8,887 nt of DNA from Candidatus Roizmanbacteria bacterium (GTDB taxonomy: Bacteria > Patescibacteriota > Microgenomatia > UBA1406 > GWC2-37-13): NCBI GenBank assembly GCA_026395455.1, contig JAPLYR010000100.1, forward strand, positions 1-8,887, in the 5' to 3' direction. The notes beneath the pieces were generated by a model. The model had not been told where the DNA came from. It worked only from the letters and a program-made list of their open reading frames with translations, and did no database searches. Numbering within the stretch: position 1 is the stretch's first letter; every line of letters starts with the position of its first letter. The translations under genes were made by a program, and so were the position numbers. This document shows positions 1 to 6,168 of this stretch, piece after piece.

Positions 1-167
1 ACGTTAGAAATTGCGGTCCTCACTCTGTCTTTTGATTCATCTATAGCTTTATTAGGGAGACCAACTAAATTAAAAGTTGGGAATCCTTTATTTGCAATAT
101 CAACCTCAATTTCGATAATTACGCCATCAAGACCAATTGTGGTACCGGAGAAGATGCGTGCTAGCAT
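1..167 (-). CDS. ComM/YifB-family AAA+ protein (Mg-chelatase-like), N-terminal part only
   Basis: Read on the minus strand from the ATG at 167-165, 55 codons run off the left edge without a stop. The peptide begins MLARIFSGTTIGLDG and continues with VDIANKGFPTFNLVGLPNKA and ESKDRVRTAISN. This is the characteristic N-terminal domain of the YifB/ComM family, where 'GLP..FxIVGLPD.A..ES..RVR.AI.N' is typical. Full-length members are around 500 residues, with a Lon-protease-like N-terminal domain followed by a Mg-chelatase AAA+ ATPase. ComM is known as a hexameric helicase that promotes branch migration during natural transformation. Only the N-terminal domain is visible here, so the ATPase motifs cannot be checked. 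The gene is divergent from the ATP ligase. A -10-like TATAAG lies 11 bases before the ATG, with no clear Shine-Dalgarno. The family call is confident; the role in DNA uptake is inferred. Confidence 0.85.
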   Translation of the reverse strand, partial: MLARIFSGTTIGLDGVIIEIEVDIANKGFPTFNLVGLPNKAIDESKDRVRTAISN

Positions 168-335
168 TCTTCACTCTACTTATATTGTATTTTATAACAC
201 AAGGGATTATAAGCCGCAAAGTAACAGATTTGGAAGAATAGAAAAGGAAAATAATAACAATATCGCTTCTAAGTAATCCTCCATATTCTTTTGACTATTT
301 ATATTCTTCATTCTCAAAATAGATGATATACAATA
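168..335. other. Divergent intergenic spacer between the comM-like gene and the ligase
   Basis: This AT-rich spacer has no ORF of convincing length and no tRNA-like or strong hairpin structure. It must hold promoters for both divergent genes. On the minus strand TATAAG (184-179) precedes the comM-like ATG by 11 bases. On the plus strand TACAAT (329-334) lies just before the ligase start. A TTGACT occurs at 291-296, but it is too far from TACAAT to be its -35 element. The octamer ATATTCTT appears at 283 and again at 301, probably by chance in such AT-rich sequence. Confidence 0.6.
329..334 (+). promoter_or_regulatory. Putative -10 box of the ligase gene
   Basis: TACAAT matches the TATAAT consensus at five of six positions. 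It ends 7 bases before the ATG at 342, so transcription would begin at or next to that codon, giving a leaderless mRNA. No convincing -35 is seen at 17 bp. Start of transcription is inferred. Confidence 0.4.
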
Positions 336-341
336 ATGCAT

Positions 342-2075
342 ATGTACTTTTCCCAGTTAGCTGCATATTTTGAACAGATAGAAGGCACGAGGTCTCGTGT
401 TGAGATTACCAAAATCCTCGCAGAACTATTCAACAAATTAAGTGCTGAGGAAATTGGGCAAACAGTATACCTCCTTCAAGGGCGAGTCGCTCCACTTTTT
501 GAGAAAACGGAGTTTGGTATGGCTGAAAAAACAGTTATCAAATCTATTGTTTCTTCACTTAACATCGATCGGCCTTATTTTGAAAAAGAAAATCATCGCC
601 TAGGAGATGTGGGAAAGACAGTTGAGGAATTTAAAAAGCAATATGTTTCATTTGAAGAACGAGAAATGTCCATTAACGAAGTATTTCTTGATCTTGAGCG
701 ACTTGCAAAAGCAAGCGGAGATGGATCAAACGAAATGAAAGTTGGAATTTTAAGTGGACTTGTCAGACAACTTGATAGTAAATCGTGCAGGTATCTTGTT
801 CGCATTCCTCAGGGGATGATGCGACTTGGCTTTTCTGATATGACGATTATTGATGCATATTCTTGGATGCTTGTTGGATCTAAACAATATCGACCAGAAA
901 TTGAAGGCGCATATCATGTGCGACCAGATTTAGGATATATTGGAAGATTAATCAAAGAAAAGGGGATAGAAGGAATAAAGAAAGTTACTCCAGAGATTTT
1001 TACTCCTATTATTATGATGAGGGCAGAACGACTTTCGTCAGGAGAGGAAATAGTCAAACAAATCGGTACATGTGCAGTAGAACCTAAATATGATGGTTTT
1101 CGGCTTCAAATTCATTATAAAAAGAAAACTGGGGAAGTGAGATTGTACTCTCGTAATCTGGAAGATGTTTCCTTCATGTATCCAGACGTTGTAATGGGAG
1201 TGCAGCAAGAAATCAATGCGGAAGATATTATATTTGAAGGAGAAGCTCTCGGTTACAATCCACAAACCCACACATTTCTCCCTTTTCAAGAAACGGTTCA
1301 ACGAAAGAGAAAATATGACATTGAGGAAAAGGCAAAAGAGATTCCCCTAAAGCTTTTTGTATTTGAACTTCTTTATTGCAATGGTATTTCTTATATCAAT
1401 GATTCATTTACCAAGCGCCGAGAGATACTGGAACAAGTAATCAGTAAAAAAAATATCCCAGAAAAAAACACAACCATTTTAGCTCCACATGAATTGCTTT
1501 CAGATGCAAGTATTATCGAAAAAAACTTTGATGATGCGGTTGCAGGGGGGCTGGAAGGAATTATCGCAAAGAAATTAGATGGGACATATAAACCAGGCGC
1601 CAGAGGGTGGAATTGGATCAAATTTAAAAGAAGTTATTCCTCAAAAATTCATGACACGGTTGACTGTTTAGTTATGGGATATGACGTAGGAAAAGGGAAG
1701 AGAACAGGGTTTGGTATTGGAGCATTTCTTGTGGGAGTGTATGATGAAAAAGAAGAAACATTCAAGACAGTTTCCAAAATAGGAACTGGATTGACCGATG
1801 ATGAATGGCGAGAGATGAAAACACGATGTGACAAACTACAAACAAAAAAGAAACCACTCGAATATACAATTGATAAAACAATGGAAGTAGATATGTGGGT
1901 TGAACCGGGAATAGTAGTTGAGATTAAAGCAGATGAAATAACTCAGTCTCCAAGTCACACAGCTTTGTATGCACTGCGTTTCCCTCGATTAGTTCGATTT
2001 CGAGATGATAAATCAAAAACAGATGTTACGACTTTTTCCGAAATCTCCGGTTTGTATACCACACAGGAAGCTTAA
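342..2075 (+). CDS. lig: ATP-dependent DNA ligase (archaeal LigB/DNA ligase I type)
   Basis: Seals nicks in duplex DNA using ATP through a ligase-adenylate intermediate. Residue numbers count from an upstream ATG at 336 (579 aa). The N-terminal alpha-helical DNA-binding domain covers about 1-220. The catalytic domain follows: motif I KYDG at 251-254 with nucleophile Lys251, FEGEALGY at 300-307, motif III LFVFELLYCNG at 340-350, motif IV GLEGIIAKK at 405-413, and motif V WIKFKR at 427-432. The OB-fold domain ends with RFPRLVRFRDDK, which is motif VI. The length matches archaeal replicative ligases at about 560-600 aa. I chose ATG 342 over 336 because MYFSQLAAYFEQIE aligns with the usual family start and because the putative -10 box nearly abuts 336. 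Bacteria normally replicate with NAD-dependent LigA; this type is frequent in archaea and CPR genomes, so whether it replaces or supplements LigA cannot be seen here. Stop is TAA, and the last 50 bp overlap the convergent glycosyltransferase gene. Confidence 0.95.
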   Translation: MYFSQLAAYFEQIEGTRSRVEITKILAELFNKLSAEEIGQTVYLLQGRVAPLFEKTEFGMAEKTVIKSIVSSLNIDRPYFEKENHRLGDVGKTVEEFKKQYVSFEEREMSINEVFLDLERLAKASGDGSNEMKVGILSGLVRQLDSKSCRYLVRIPQGMMRLGFSDMTIIDAYSWMLVGSKQYRPEIEGAYHVRPDLGYIGRLIKEKGIEGIKKVTPEIFTPIIMMRAERLSSGEEIVKQIGTCAVEPKYDGFRLQIHYKKKTGEVRLYSRNLEDVSFMYPDVVMGVQQEINAEDIIFEGEALGYNPQTHTFLPFQETVQRKRKYDIEEKAKEIPLKLFVFELLYCNGISYINDSFTKRREILEQVISKKNIPEKNTTILAPHELLSDASIIEKNFDDAVAGGLEGIIAKKLDGTYKPGARGWNWIKFKRSYSSKIHDTVDCLVMGYDVGKGKRTGFGIGAFLVGVYDEKEETFKTVSKIGTGLTDDEWREMKTRCDKLQTKKKPLEYTIDKTMEVDMWVEPGIVVEIKADEITQSPSHTALYALRFPRLVRFRDDKSKTDVTTFSEISGLYTTQEA

Positions 2076-2775
2076 ACCCTTTTTTTAGCTCGATTATCGT
2101 TTTGTCATGATAGAGGAGTGTTTTCATGAATCTTTGTGGGTATTCACTGAAAAAAGAATAAGGATTTTTTCTCATTCTTCTGCTTGATGTTCCAACTATC
2201 ATAATATTGTCTCTTTTTATTCTTCCGCCCACCTCTTGGATATGATAAGCAAGATCTATATCTTCGTGAACGAGCTTATCATTTAAACATACCTTATTTT
2301 TTACCTTTTCCCATATTTCTTTTGTGATAATCATGTTGGGTCCGACAAGTGTTTCTCCACCACGATGAATTGGCTTCATCATATCAAGGTAAGCACGTGC
2401 AATAAGAGAGCTTTTTATAGGAGCATCATAAAACATAATTGGTCCCGTGAGTGCATCAATATGATATCGTGCAAAATTACGGTGAACCCGTGAAATCGAA
2501 TTAGGAGGGAGCTTAGTATCCGCATCACAACGGGCTATAAGATCATGTTGAGCCACATTAAAGCCTGCATTGCGAGCAGCAATCATTCCTTGTGTTGTTT
2601 CATTCACAACACGAACAAATGGATACTTCTCAACAATGGAAAGCGTTTTATCTGTTGAGTTATTATTTACCACAATAACTTCATCAGGTTGAATTTTTTG
2701 AGTCTGAATACTATCGAGACATCCTGCAATATATTTTTCCTCATTATATGCTGGGATAACTAAGGATATTTTCAT
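2026..2775 (-). CDS. Family 2 glycosyltransferase (GT-A fold)
   Basis: Soluble inverting glycosyltransferase of 249 aa that should transfer a sugar from a nucleotide-sugar donor; donor and acceptor cannot be told from sequence. The N-terminus MKISLVIPAYNEEKYI is the classic GT2 first beta strand and nucleotide-binding loop. VIVVNNNSTDKT at 34-44 follows, then AARNAGF at 66-72, the metal-binding DAD at 84-86 in ARCDADTKL, and HEDIDLAYHI at 170-179, which supplies the likely acidic catalytic region. No transmembrane segment is evident; the tail is strongly basic (RRFRKKS) and may contact acidic membrane lipids. It stops with TAA inside the 3' end of the convergent ligase gene (50 bp overlap). 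A -10-like TAGAAT lies 6 bases before the ATG and there is no Shine-Dalgarno, so the mRNA may be leaderless. Likely roles are envelope polysaccharide or glycolipid synthesis, by inference. Confidence 0.9.
   Translation of the reverse strand: MKISLVIPAYNEEKYIAGCLDSIQTQKIQPDEVIVVNNNSTDKTLSIVEKYPFVRVVNETTQGMIAARNAGFNVAQHDLIARCDADTKLPPNSISRVHRNFARYHIDALTGPIMFYDAPIKSSLIARAYLDMMKPIHRGGETLVGPNMIITKEIWEKVKNKVCLNDKLVHEDIDLAYHIQEVGGRIKRDNIMIVGTSSRRMRKNPYSFFSEYPQRFMKTLLYHDKTIIELKKGFKLPVWYTNRRFRKKS
2049..2086 (+). terminator. Possible weak intrinsic terminator of the ligase gene
   Basis: GGTTT (2049-2053) can pair with AAACC (2074-2078), enclosing the ligase stop codon in a loop of about 20 bases, and seven T residues follow at 2080-2086. 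The stem is short and the loop long, so this is a weak call. It would sit inside the coding sequence of the convergent glycosyltransferase. Confidence 0.3.
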
Positions 2776-2811
2776 ACATATATTCTATCAGATGTTATAA
2801 TAAGGACCGAT
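2776..2811. promoter_or_regulatory. Interlocked divergent promoters of the two glycosyltransferases
   Basis: Only 36 bp separate the two start codons. On the minus strand TAGAAT (2787-2782) is 6 bases from the ATG at 2775. On the plus strand a perfect TATAAT (2796-2801) is 10 bases from the ATG at 2812. The two -10 boxes are 8 bp apart, and each -35 region would lie over the other gene's -10 or start-codon side, so RNA polymerase probably cannot occupy both at once. AAGGA at 2802-2806 could be a Shine-Dalgarno for the plus gene only if transcription starts earlier than expected from this TATAAT. Confidence 0.5.
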
Positions 2812-3639
2812 ATGAAGCCATTTTTCAGCATTATCATTCCTACTTTAAATGAGGAAAAATTTGTGGGGAGAATCCTTACAGACATAGCATCTCAAACATT
2901 TACTAATTTTGAAGTAGTGGTTGTTGATGGCTCATCAACCGATAAAACAAGAGTTGTGGCAAAATCTTTCTCTCAGTTTTACAAGGTTGGCGTGCTTAAA
3001 GTTACCAAGCGCAATGTTTCTTTTCAGCGAAATAGTGGTGCATCCAAGGTTAAAGGCTCATATCTTGTATTTTTGGATGCCGATTCTCACATCAAAAAGA
3101 ACTTTCTTAATAAGCTATTTGCATTTATTCGAAAATACAAAGGATTAGTTTTTATCCCTGCAATATATTCAGAAAAAAGAGACGCACAGATGCAAATGGT
3201 ATTTGATATTATCAATACCGCAATTAAAATCTCCCAAAGCTTGGCAAAACCTTTCTCCTCAGGAGGAAATATGATTGTTGAAAAAAACTTTTTTCACCTC
3301 ATTGGTGGATTTGCTGAAAATGTGTTTATGTCAGAAGATCATCAACTTATACAGACTGCATATCGATTTGGCGTTCGTGCCCGTTTCCTTGAATCCATCC
3401 AAGTCGCCTTTTCATTAAGACGTATGGAAAGAGAAGGGAAGCTTAAATTGCTTTACAAAACAGTGGTAAATACTATTCACTTTGTATCAAATGGCAAGGT
3501 AGAAAAACATATCATTGAATATGAAATGGGAGGGCATCTCTACCACAAACAAAAAAATAGTCCATTCACTCTTGAAAAGGTGTTAGATATGCCAATTAAA
3601 CAGATACAACTTCTTTTAAAACAGCTTTTAAGCGACTAA
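2812..3639 (+). CDS. Family 2 glycosyltransferase (GT-A fold)
   Basis: A 275-aa inverting glycosyltransferase, distinct in sequence from its divergent neighbour. It opens with FFSIIIPTLNEEKFVGRIL, then VVVVDGSSTDKT at 35-46, QRNSGA at 72-77, the metal-binding DAD at 89-91 in VFLDADS, GGNMIVEKNFF at 151-161, and SEDHQL at 174-179 in the usual position of the catalytic ED. RRMEREGK at 203-210 resembles the (Q/R)xxRW-type region of processive or membrane-associated GT2 enzymes but lacks the Trp. There is no strong transmembrane helix; residues 128-147 are moderately hydrophobic. The substrate is unknown; a role in envelope glycan or glycolipid synthesis is inferred from family and from the nearby DUF2298 gene. 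Stop is TAA. The gene is monocistronic by spacing, followed by a 157-bp spacer with DnaA-box-like sites. Confidence 0.9.
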   Translation: MKPFFSIIIPTLNEEKFVGRILTDIASQTFTNFEVVVVDGSSTDKTRVVAKSFSQFYKVGVLKVTKRNVSFQRNSGASKVKGSYLVFLDADSHIKKNFLNKLFAFIRKYKGLVFIPAIYSEKRDAQMQMVFDIINTAIKISQSLAKPFSSGGNMIVEKNFFHLIGGFAENVFMSEDHQLIQTAYRFGVRARFLESIQVAFSLRRMEREGKLKLLYKTVVNTIHFVSNGKVEKHIIEYEMGGHLYHKQKNSPFTLEKVLDMPIKQIQLLLKQLLSD

Positions 3640-3644
3640 TCTAG

Positions 3645-3674
3645 TTATCCACCTTCATTGTCTTTTTATCCACA
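3645..3674 (+). promoter_or_regulatory. Two tandem DnaA-box-like 9-mers
   Basis: TTATCCACC (3645-3653) matches the DnaA-box consensus TTATNCACA at 8 of 9 positions, and TTATCCACA (3666-3674) is a perfect match. Both point the same way and start exactly 21 bp apart, about two helical turns, so bound DnaA molecules would lie on the same DNA face. A strongly AT-rich stretch follows (about 3675-3760), ahead of the promoter of the small gene. No further boxes were found in the window by eye. They may mark an origin segment, or a DnaA-responsive promoter. Confidence 0.5.
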
Positions 3675-3761
3675 TTTTTAACATAGAGCAATAGAACAAT
3701 ATTATATTGGTATATAAAAATATAGGATATCTCATAGTAGTAATGTATTTTTCTATAGGAC

Positions 3762-3790
3762 TTGACAGATCGTTTTGTATTTTGTACACT
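3762..3790 (+). promoter_or_regulatory. Near-consensus sigma70-type promoter of the small gene
   Basis: TTGACA (3762-3767) is a perfect -35 element. A spacer of exactly 17 bp leads to TACACT (3785-3790), a four-of-six -10 element. The ATG at 3797 is 6 bases beyond, which places the predicted transcription start on the start codon. This is the clearest promoter in the window. Confidence 0.75.
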
Positions 3791-3796
3791 CACCTT

Positions 3797-3940
3797 ATGA
3801 AGATTTCTATTCGATATAAACAGCTTCCAAAGTTGGAAACAAACAGTCTTGGAAAAGAGATGTTAGATTTCGCAAACTTTCAGTTTAAGAGCTTGGTAAA
3901 GAAGAATTTAGGAGTGCCAGTGAAGACGTTCCGATTATAA
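3797..3940 (+). CDS. Small basic protein of unknown function (47 aa)
   Basis: The ORF starts MKISIRYKQLPKLETNSLGK and ends VPVKTFRL, stop TAA. It has eight Lys and two Arg against three acidic residues, so it is strongly basic and soluble, with no signal peptide or membrane segment. The middle (about 16-38) looks able to form an amphipathic helix. I do not recognise a domain. The case for a real gene is its context: a near-consensus promoter ends 6 bases before the ATG, and a perfect hairpin with a T-tract follows downstream on the same strand (4024-4051). The frame is open upstream to an ATG at 3707, but that start would put the promoter inside the gene and add a sequence with no supporting signal, so it is not used. 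The transcript would be leaderless. It may bind nucleic acid or ribosomes, but that is only suggested by charge. Confidence 0.65.
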   Translation: MKISIRYKQLPKLETNSLGKEMLDFANFQFKSLVKKNLGVPVKTFRL

Positions 3941-3943
3941 GCC

Positions 3944-4000
3944 AAAAAAAAAGGAGCATCACTACCGCTCGTATGTAGGGGACGACGAGTAGTAATGCTC
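3944..4000 (-). terminator. Intrinsic terminator of the DUF2298 gene
   Basis: GAGCAT (3954-3959) pairs with ATGCTC (3995-4000), ACTA (3961-3964) with TAGT (3990-3993), and CTCGT (3968-3972) with ACGAG (3985-3989), with one mismatch, a 3-base bulge and a 12-base loop. Read on the minus strand, the hairpin is followed by CC and nine T residues (3952-3944). It lies about 42 bases beyond the DUF2298 stop codon. On the plus strand there is an A-run before and no T-run after, so it acts for the minus-strand gene. Confidence 0.8.
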
Positions 4001-4023
4001 AGTCAATACGTTATCATACCTTT

Positions 4024-4051
4024 ATAGCCTTGTCAAGAAGGCTATCTTTTT
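4024..4051 (+). terminator. Intrinsic terminator of the 47-aa gene
   Basis: A perfect 8-bp stem, ATAGCCTT (4024-4031) with AAGGCTAT (4038-4045), closes a 6-base loop and is followed by CTTTTT (4046-4051) on the plus strand. It lies 84 bases past the small gene's stop and overlaps the last codons and stop of the convergent DUF2298 gene, so the two convergent transcripts overlap and each terminates close to or within the other. Confidence 0.75.
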
Positions 4052-6123
4052 AGTTGATATAGAGCCCCAAACCCATTACTTGATTCAAATATTTTTTTCC
4101 CTAAATTGAGGAACTTGGCTTCCTGAAGCTCTTTATATTTTTGTCGTTCTAAGGAGGAGACAATAATATAAGAAATGTCATACTTCTGAATAAGTCTTTT
4201 CGTCATATCTAAATCCTTCGACTCATAGAGAGTATTCACATCAGGAATACGCTTTCCTACAGCATCTGCACTCCCTCTCCAAAGCCATTCATGCACCCAC
4301 CATCCCGCAACGGTTGGGAGACCCGTGTAGGCGCTTACATGATTAAAATCGGTGTATGAATCACCTTGTGCTTCCAAGATAACTGGTTGGCCTGTAATAT
4401 GTTTATTTAAATAGGTAATTATTTCCTGAGTGTCTGTATTCTGTGCTGAAAGCCATCGAGCACCGTTCAGTTGCGGGGTTTTATCTAGCATTCCATAATA
4501 AGATGGAGCTGCATAGAACATATAAATTCCAACAAAAAGGAAAGGAATTAACCAGATCACTTTTTTTATTATCTTATAACGAGAGGTTGTGCGAGATATG
4601 ACAAAGAAAGTATAAGTGGAGGCAATACTCATCATCATAAAAGCCTGATAGCCCATTTTAAACATTGTGTTGGCGCGAAAATGAGTGGGATAAATATCTT
4701 TTATATAAAAAAATTCTGGGATAAGAATAAGAAATATTCCAAAGGCAAACAGAATAAAAATATAGTCATCAGTTAGATGTTCTTTATACTGTTCAGCTGC
4801 CTTTCCCCATATGAAGAGAATAAAAGAGATAAAGAAAAATCCCCATAAAACAAAAAGCATCCACAACTCATCTGGTTGACAATTTCCCCTTTCAAATATA
4901 AATGGTCCGATTTTCCCAATACCCGTCAAGAATGAAGGACTACAATTCATTCCAATTGCAGTGACAAATGGCTTAAAGTGAATTGAGAATGGAAGGGAAA
5001 AGGCAAAAAAGGAAACAAAAAGGACTGCTAAATGTGTGACGAATGTTTTAGAAAAATGAAACATTGTAAATAAGAAGACCATTGTTAATAGAAGATAAAT
5101 AGGTCCATCAAATGCATTGGTCATGTAATGAATTGCACACATAAAACCAATAATGGTGGTAAAAATGTAAGGATTTATGTGAACTGAATGTTTTTTATCA
5201 TTTTTATGAGTAAAAAAGACAAATAAGATTGCTAAAGTCAAAAGAACAAAAAGGATATCAAAAACGTGTCCATGGAGGTCGGCTACAACATATGAATATG
5301 AGGGAAACTCATGGATAGTAAATGGAATAAATCGAGTTGCATTTGGATACCAATATTTTATTGGATTGTATCCTGAGAGGATTTCCCAAAAAGGTATTGG
5401 TTTTTCTGCAGGGTATCCGGAGGTAAATAAATAAATGGTATGCAAGTTTCCTCCAAAATTGAGAATCCATGATCCAAGAAGACCAAATATAACTGCAAGT
5501 TTTACCTTTTTGCCAAATGAAAAAACAATTTGTGTGACGAGAGAAAATGTTGTTGCCATTGATTGGGCAAAAATAGTTGCAAGAAGAAGATTATATCCAA
5601 CCTCTGCAGGAACACCACTCAGTCTTATTTGAATAGCGCCAGCTAAATGACCAAAATAGTAATAATTAATGGGAAGTTTTGAATACCACATGTCAAGTGG
5701 TGGAAAGTATGTAGTCCGCAAAATTGATTGCATAAAACCAAAATCCATAAATTTTTCTAAGCCATGAATGGAGGGTTCTTGACCTCGAACATAGGTCCAA
5801 AAGAAAAGACATACAAGGAAGAATAGTTCTTCAAAAATAATAATCTTCCATGGAGTTTTTTTTTTTTTTTTCTTATGTATAACAATTCCAACGATTAATG
5901 CAATACAGAGGAGTATAACGAGCGTGGTTAGGGTGAATGGTGCAATATGAAGATTTCCCAGAAGGAATACTCCATAACTGAGAAGAAGAATCCCAATTGT
6001 TTTAGAAAATGCGTATCCTTGGTCAAAGAAAGATGAAAATATTTTTTTTGTAATTCCAAAAAAAACAATTCCTATACACAAAAGAGCAAAATACCACTGC
6101 AATGTTAAATATATCCATTCCAT
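4042..6123 (-). CDS. DUF2298 ('YYY') multi-pass membrane protein, GT-C-like
   Basis: A 693-aa integral membrane protein with about 13 hydrophobic segments in residues 1-540 and a soluble C-terminal domain at about 545-693. The family signature is clear: RGQEPSIHGLEKFMDFGF (113-130), YFPPLDMWYSKLPINYYYFGHL (139-160, with the YYYFG motif), FPSYSYVVADLHGHVFD (273-289) and TNAFDGPIY (335-343). DUF2298 proteins occur mainly in Chloroflexi, archaea and CPR bacteria; their topology resembles GT-C glycosyltransferases that use lipid-linked sugars. Conserved acidic and His residues in the outward loops (Glu116, Asp127, Asp282, His284, His286) could form an active site, by inference. Typical family members have NTWDYPTY where this one has TNAFDGPIY. 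A run of Lys (84-89) is encoded by 16 consecutive A residues. The gene ends in TAG and is followed by a strong terminator. A perfect TATAAT lies 8 bases before the ATG. Envelope glycan assembly with the nearby GT2 enzymes is possible but unproven. Confidence 0.85.
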   Translation of the reverse strand: MEWIYLTLQWYFALLCIGIVFFGITKKIFSSFFDQGYAFSKTIGILLLSYGVFLLGNLHIAPFTLTTLVILLCIALIVGIVIHKKKKKKTPWKIIIFEELFFLVCLFFWTYVRGQEPSIHGLEKFMDFGFMQSILRTTYFPPLDMWYSKLPINYYYFGHLAGAIQIRLSGVPAEVGYNLLLATIFAQSMATTFSLVTQIVFSFGKKVKLAVIFGLLGSWILNFGGNLHTIYLFTSGYPAEKPIPFWEILSGYNPIKYWYPNATRFIPFTIHEFPSYSYVVADLHGHVFDILFVLLTLAILFVFFTHKNDKKHSVHINPYIFTTIIGFMCAIHYMTNAFDGPIYLLLTMVFLFTMFHFSKTFVTHLAVLFVSFFAFSLPFSIHFKPFVTAIGMNCSPSFLTGIGKIGPFIFERGNCQPDELWMLFVLWGFFFISFILFIWGKAAEQYKEHLTDDYIFILFAFGIFLILIPEFFYIKDIYPTHFRANTMFKMGYQAFMMMSIASTYTFFVISRTTSRYKIIKKVIWLIPFLFVGIYMFYAAPSYYGMLDKTPQLNGARWLSAQNTDTQEIITYLNKHITGQPVILEAQGDSYTDFNHVSAYTGLPTVAGWWVHEWLWRGSADAVGKRIPDVNTLYESKDLDMTKRLIQKYDISYIIVSSLERQKYKELQEAKFLNLGKKIFESSNGFGALYQLKR
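5856..5871 (-). repeat. 16-base homopolymer A tract in the DUF2298 coding strand
   Basis: The plus strand shows 16 T residues in a row. On the coding strand they encode part of the lysine run at residues 84-89, all AAA except the first AAG. The present length keeps the frame open; a gain or loss of one base would shift it. Confidence 0.9.
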
Positions 6124-6131
6124 AGTAGTCC

Positions 6132-6137
6132 ATTATA
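6132..6137 (-). promoter_or_regulatory. -10 box of the DUF2298 gene
   Basis: A perfect TATAAT on the minus strand ends 8 bases before the ATG at 6123, so the predicted transcription start lies about on the start codon. No Shine-Dalgarno fits in between. No clear -35 was identified. Confidence 0.55.
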
Positions 6138-6151
6138 TAGGAAATGATATA

Positions 6152-6157
6152 TATGAT
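6152..6157 (+). promoter_or_regulatory. Putative -10 box of the ValRS gene
   Basis: TATGAT, within a TATATATGATG stretch, ends 11 bases before the ATG at 6169. The predicted RNA would begin at about 6163-6165, upstream of ATG 6169 and well upstream of the ATG at 6259. This favours 6169 as the ancestral start. AT-richness makes chance matches likely. Confidence 0.35.
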
Positions 6158-6168
6158 GTGAGTGGTAG

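Noticed and set aside
283..308. Direct repeat of ATATTCTT, 18 bp apart, upstream of the ligase
   Set aside because: Eight bases in such AT-rich sequence recur by chance, and no third copy or symmetry supports a binding site.
593..1834. Several antisense ORFs of 60-90 codons inside the ligase gene
   Set aside because: They are composition shadows of a well-supported coding frame, with no family resemblance or start signals.
3707..3796. Longer start (ATG 3707) for the 47-aa gene
   Set aside because: It would place a near-consensus -35/-10 promoter inside the coding sequence, and the added residues show no recognisable feature.
3944..4000. Hairpin as a riboswitch or plus-strand terminator
   Set aside because: There is no T-tract on the plus strand and no downstream plus gene to regulate; the nine T residues on the minus strand right after the hairpin fit a terminator for the DUF2298 gene.
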